Below, piece after piece: positions 14,574 through 15,211 of a DNA stretch of 15,211 bases. Below the pieces are notes generated by a model. That model was given only the letters and a program-made list of their open reading frames with translations, did no database searches and was not told the origin of the DNA. The stretch is from assembly GCA_937894165.1 (NCBI GenBank), contig CALCSX010000323.1, forward strand, positions 1-15,211, read 5' to 3'. Made by a program: the position numbers and the translations under genes. Every line of letters begins with the position of its first letter. Position 1 is the first letter of the stretch. This DNA is from an uncultured Saprospiraceae bacterium. Its GTDB lineage: Bacteria > Bacteroidota > Bacteroidia > Chitinophagales > Saprospiraceae.

Positions 14574-14996
14574 ATGAAAAAAATATTCTTATTTACTCTG
14601 TTCGTATGCTTCACAGCAATTTTAGCAATTGGTCAGACAGGTCCTGTTATGCAATTCGAAACTGATGAAGTAAATTATGGTGAAATCCAACAAAATGCAG
14701 AACCTTTAAGGACATGGACTTTTACTAATGTTGGTGACGAGCCACTAGTAATTAAAAATGCAAAAGGATCATGCGGTTGTACTGTGCCATCTTGGCCGAA
14801 AGAACCAATAATGCCGGGTGAAACGGGTAAAATCGAAGTAAGATACGACACGAAAAGAGTAGGTGCTATCAACAAAACGATCACGTTGACAACAAATGAG
14901 AAATCAGGTGAAGCAAGAAAATTAAAAGTTCTTGGAAAAATAAATCCAATAGCTGTTGAAGAAAACTTACCTGCTAATGAAGGCAGAATGTTTTAA
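14574..14996 (+). CDS. Secreted DUF1573 protein
   Basis: A 140-residue exported protein. A signal peptide (MKKIFLFTLFVCFTAILAIG) is followed by one DUF1573 domain: MQFETDEVNYGEIQQNAEPL, FTNVGDEPLVIKNAKGSCGC, then MPGETGKIEVRYDTKRVGAI. This is an immunoglobulin-like beta-sandwich fold related to ASPM-SPD-2-Hydin domains, widespread in Bacteroidota envelopes; its function is unknown. The conserved CGC lies in GSCGCTVPSW. ATG at 14574 is preferred over an in-frame GTG at 14568, since it gives a standard signal peptide. It is monocistronic, with its own promoter and a strong terminator about 25 bases after the stop. Confidence 0.88.
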   Translation: MKKIFLFTLFVCFTAILAIGQTGPVMQFETDEVNYGEIQQNAEPLRTWTFTNVGDEPLVIKNAKGSCGCTVPSWPKEPIMPGETGKIEVRYDTKRVGAINKTITLTTNEKSGEARKLKVLGKINPIAVEENLPANEGRMF

Positions 14997-15021
14997 ATAA
15001 AATAAAATATTATATTATATC

Positions 15022-15053
15022 AAAGGTTGTTTTCTCGGAAACAACCTTTTTTT
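15022..15053 (+). terminator. Intrinsic terminator of the DUF1573 gene
   Basis: A perfect 11-bp stem, AAAGGTTGTTT (15022-15032) and AAACAACCTTT (15039-15049), with a 6-base loop, runs straight into a T-run (TTTT to 15053). It is the clearest intrinsic terminator in the window. Confidence 0.88.
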
Positions 15054-15172
15054 ATTGCTTAAATTTTTTTACATTTATTGTGACTACTCACGTAGATGCT
15101 TTCAAAAGATAAAAATAGTTTATTTTTAGTCAGACGAAGATGCTTTTAGAGGAATACCAATTAAATTTTGGA

Positions 15173-15211
15173 ATGTTGGATAAGATTAATATTGAGATTT
15201 GTTCAAATGCA
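15173..15211 (+). CDS. cutC: Possible start of a CutC-like protein, cut by the window edge
   Basis: Thirteen codons, MLDKINIEICSNA, run off the right edge. The IEICSNA strand resembles the N-terminus of CutC, the TIM-barrel protein linked to copper homeostasis, which typically begins with a similar IEIC strand. An in-frame ATG at 15140 would add eleven residues. So few residues give only weak support; the following sequence would decide. Confidence 0.33.
   Translation, partial: MLDKINIEICSNA

Overview
The window looks like a stretch of a low-GC Bacteroidota chromosome (inference). The evidence is a Bacteroidota-type promoter (TTG, 21-nt spacer, TAnnTTTG) before a secreted DUF1573 protein, a fused E1 alpha/beta 2-oxoacid dehydrogenase of the kind common in that phylum, a DUF6934-like gene, and GxxExxY-associated hairpin repeats. 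No RNA genes were recognised.

Positions 1 to about 7740 hold a minus-strand defence locus read in the order dinD, rhuM, hsdS, HipA-like kinase, DUF3037, hsdR. From rhuM to hsdR the genes overlap by 1 to 4 bases or lie 11 bases apart, so they look co-transcribed. HsdS gives the DNA specificity and HsdR the translocase/nuclease of a type I restriction-modification system. No hsdM methyltransferase is present in the window. The kinase/DUF3037 pair sits as a two-gene insert between hsdS and hsdR.

Positions about 7740 to 11050 are an accessory, repeat-rich zone. It contains a GIY-YIG nuclease remnant without its N-terminus, a 56-residue small ORF, a DUF6934-like gene broken by a one-base frameshift, a small membrane-anchored protein, and a GxxExxY PD-(D/E)XK-like nuclease gene bracketed by two arrays of 17-nt arms and 42-nt hairpins. 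Three copies of a separate intergenic repeat (about 121 bp with inverted ends when complete) lie at 6670-6790, 8338-8458 and about 9591-9680, one beside each accessory module. A third repeat family, a short dispersed motif with a TTCGAC...GCTCA core, lies in frame inside both hsdR and rhuM.

From 11059 onward the content is housekeeping: a polyprenol-phosphate mannosyltransferase-like glycosyltransferase, the fused E1 enzyme, a divergent DUF1573 gene with clear promoter and terminator, and at the right edge what may be the first codons of cutC. The accessory/core boundary falls between the right hairpin array and the glycosyltransferase stop codon, about 14 bases apart.
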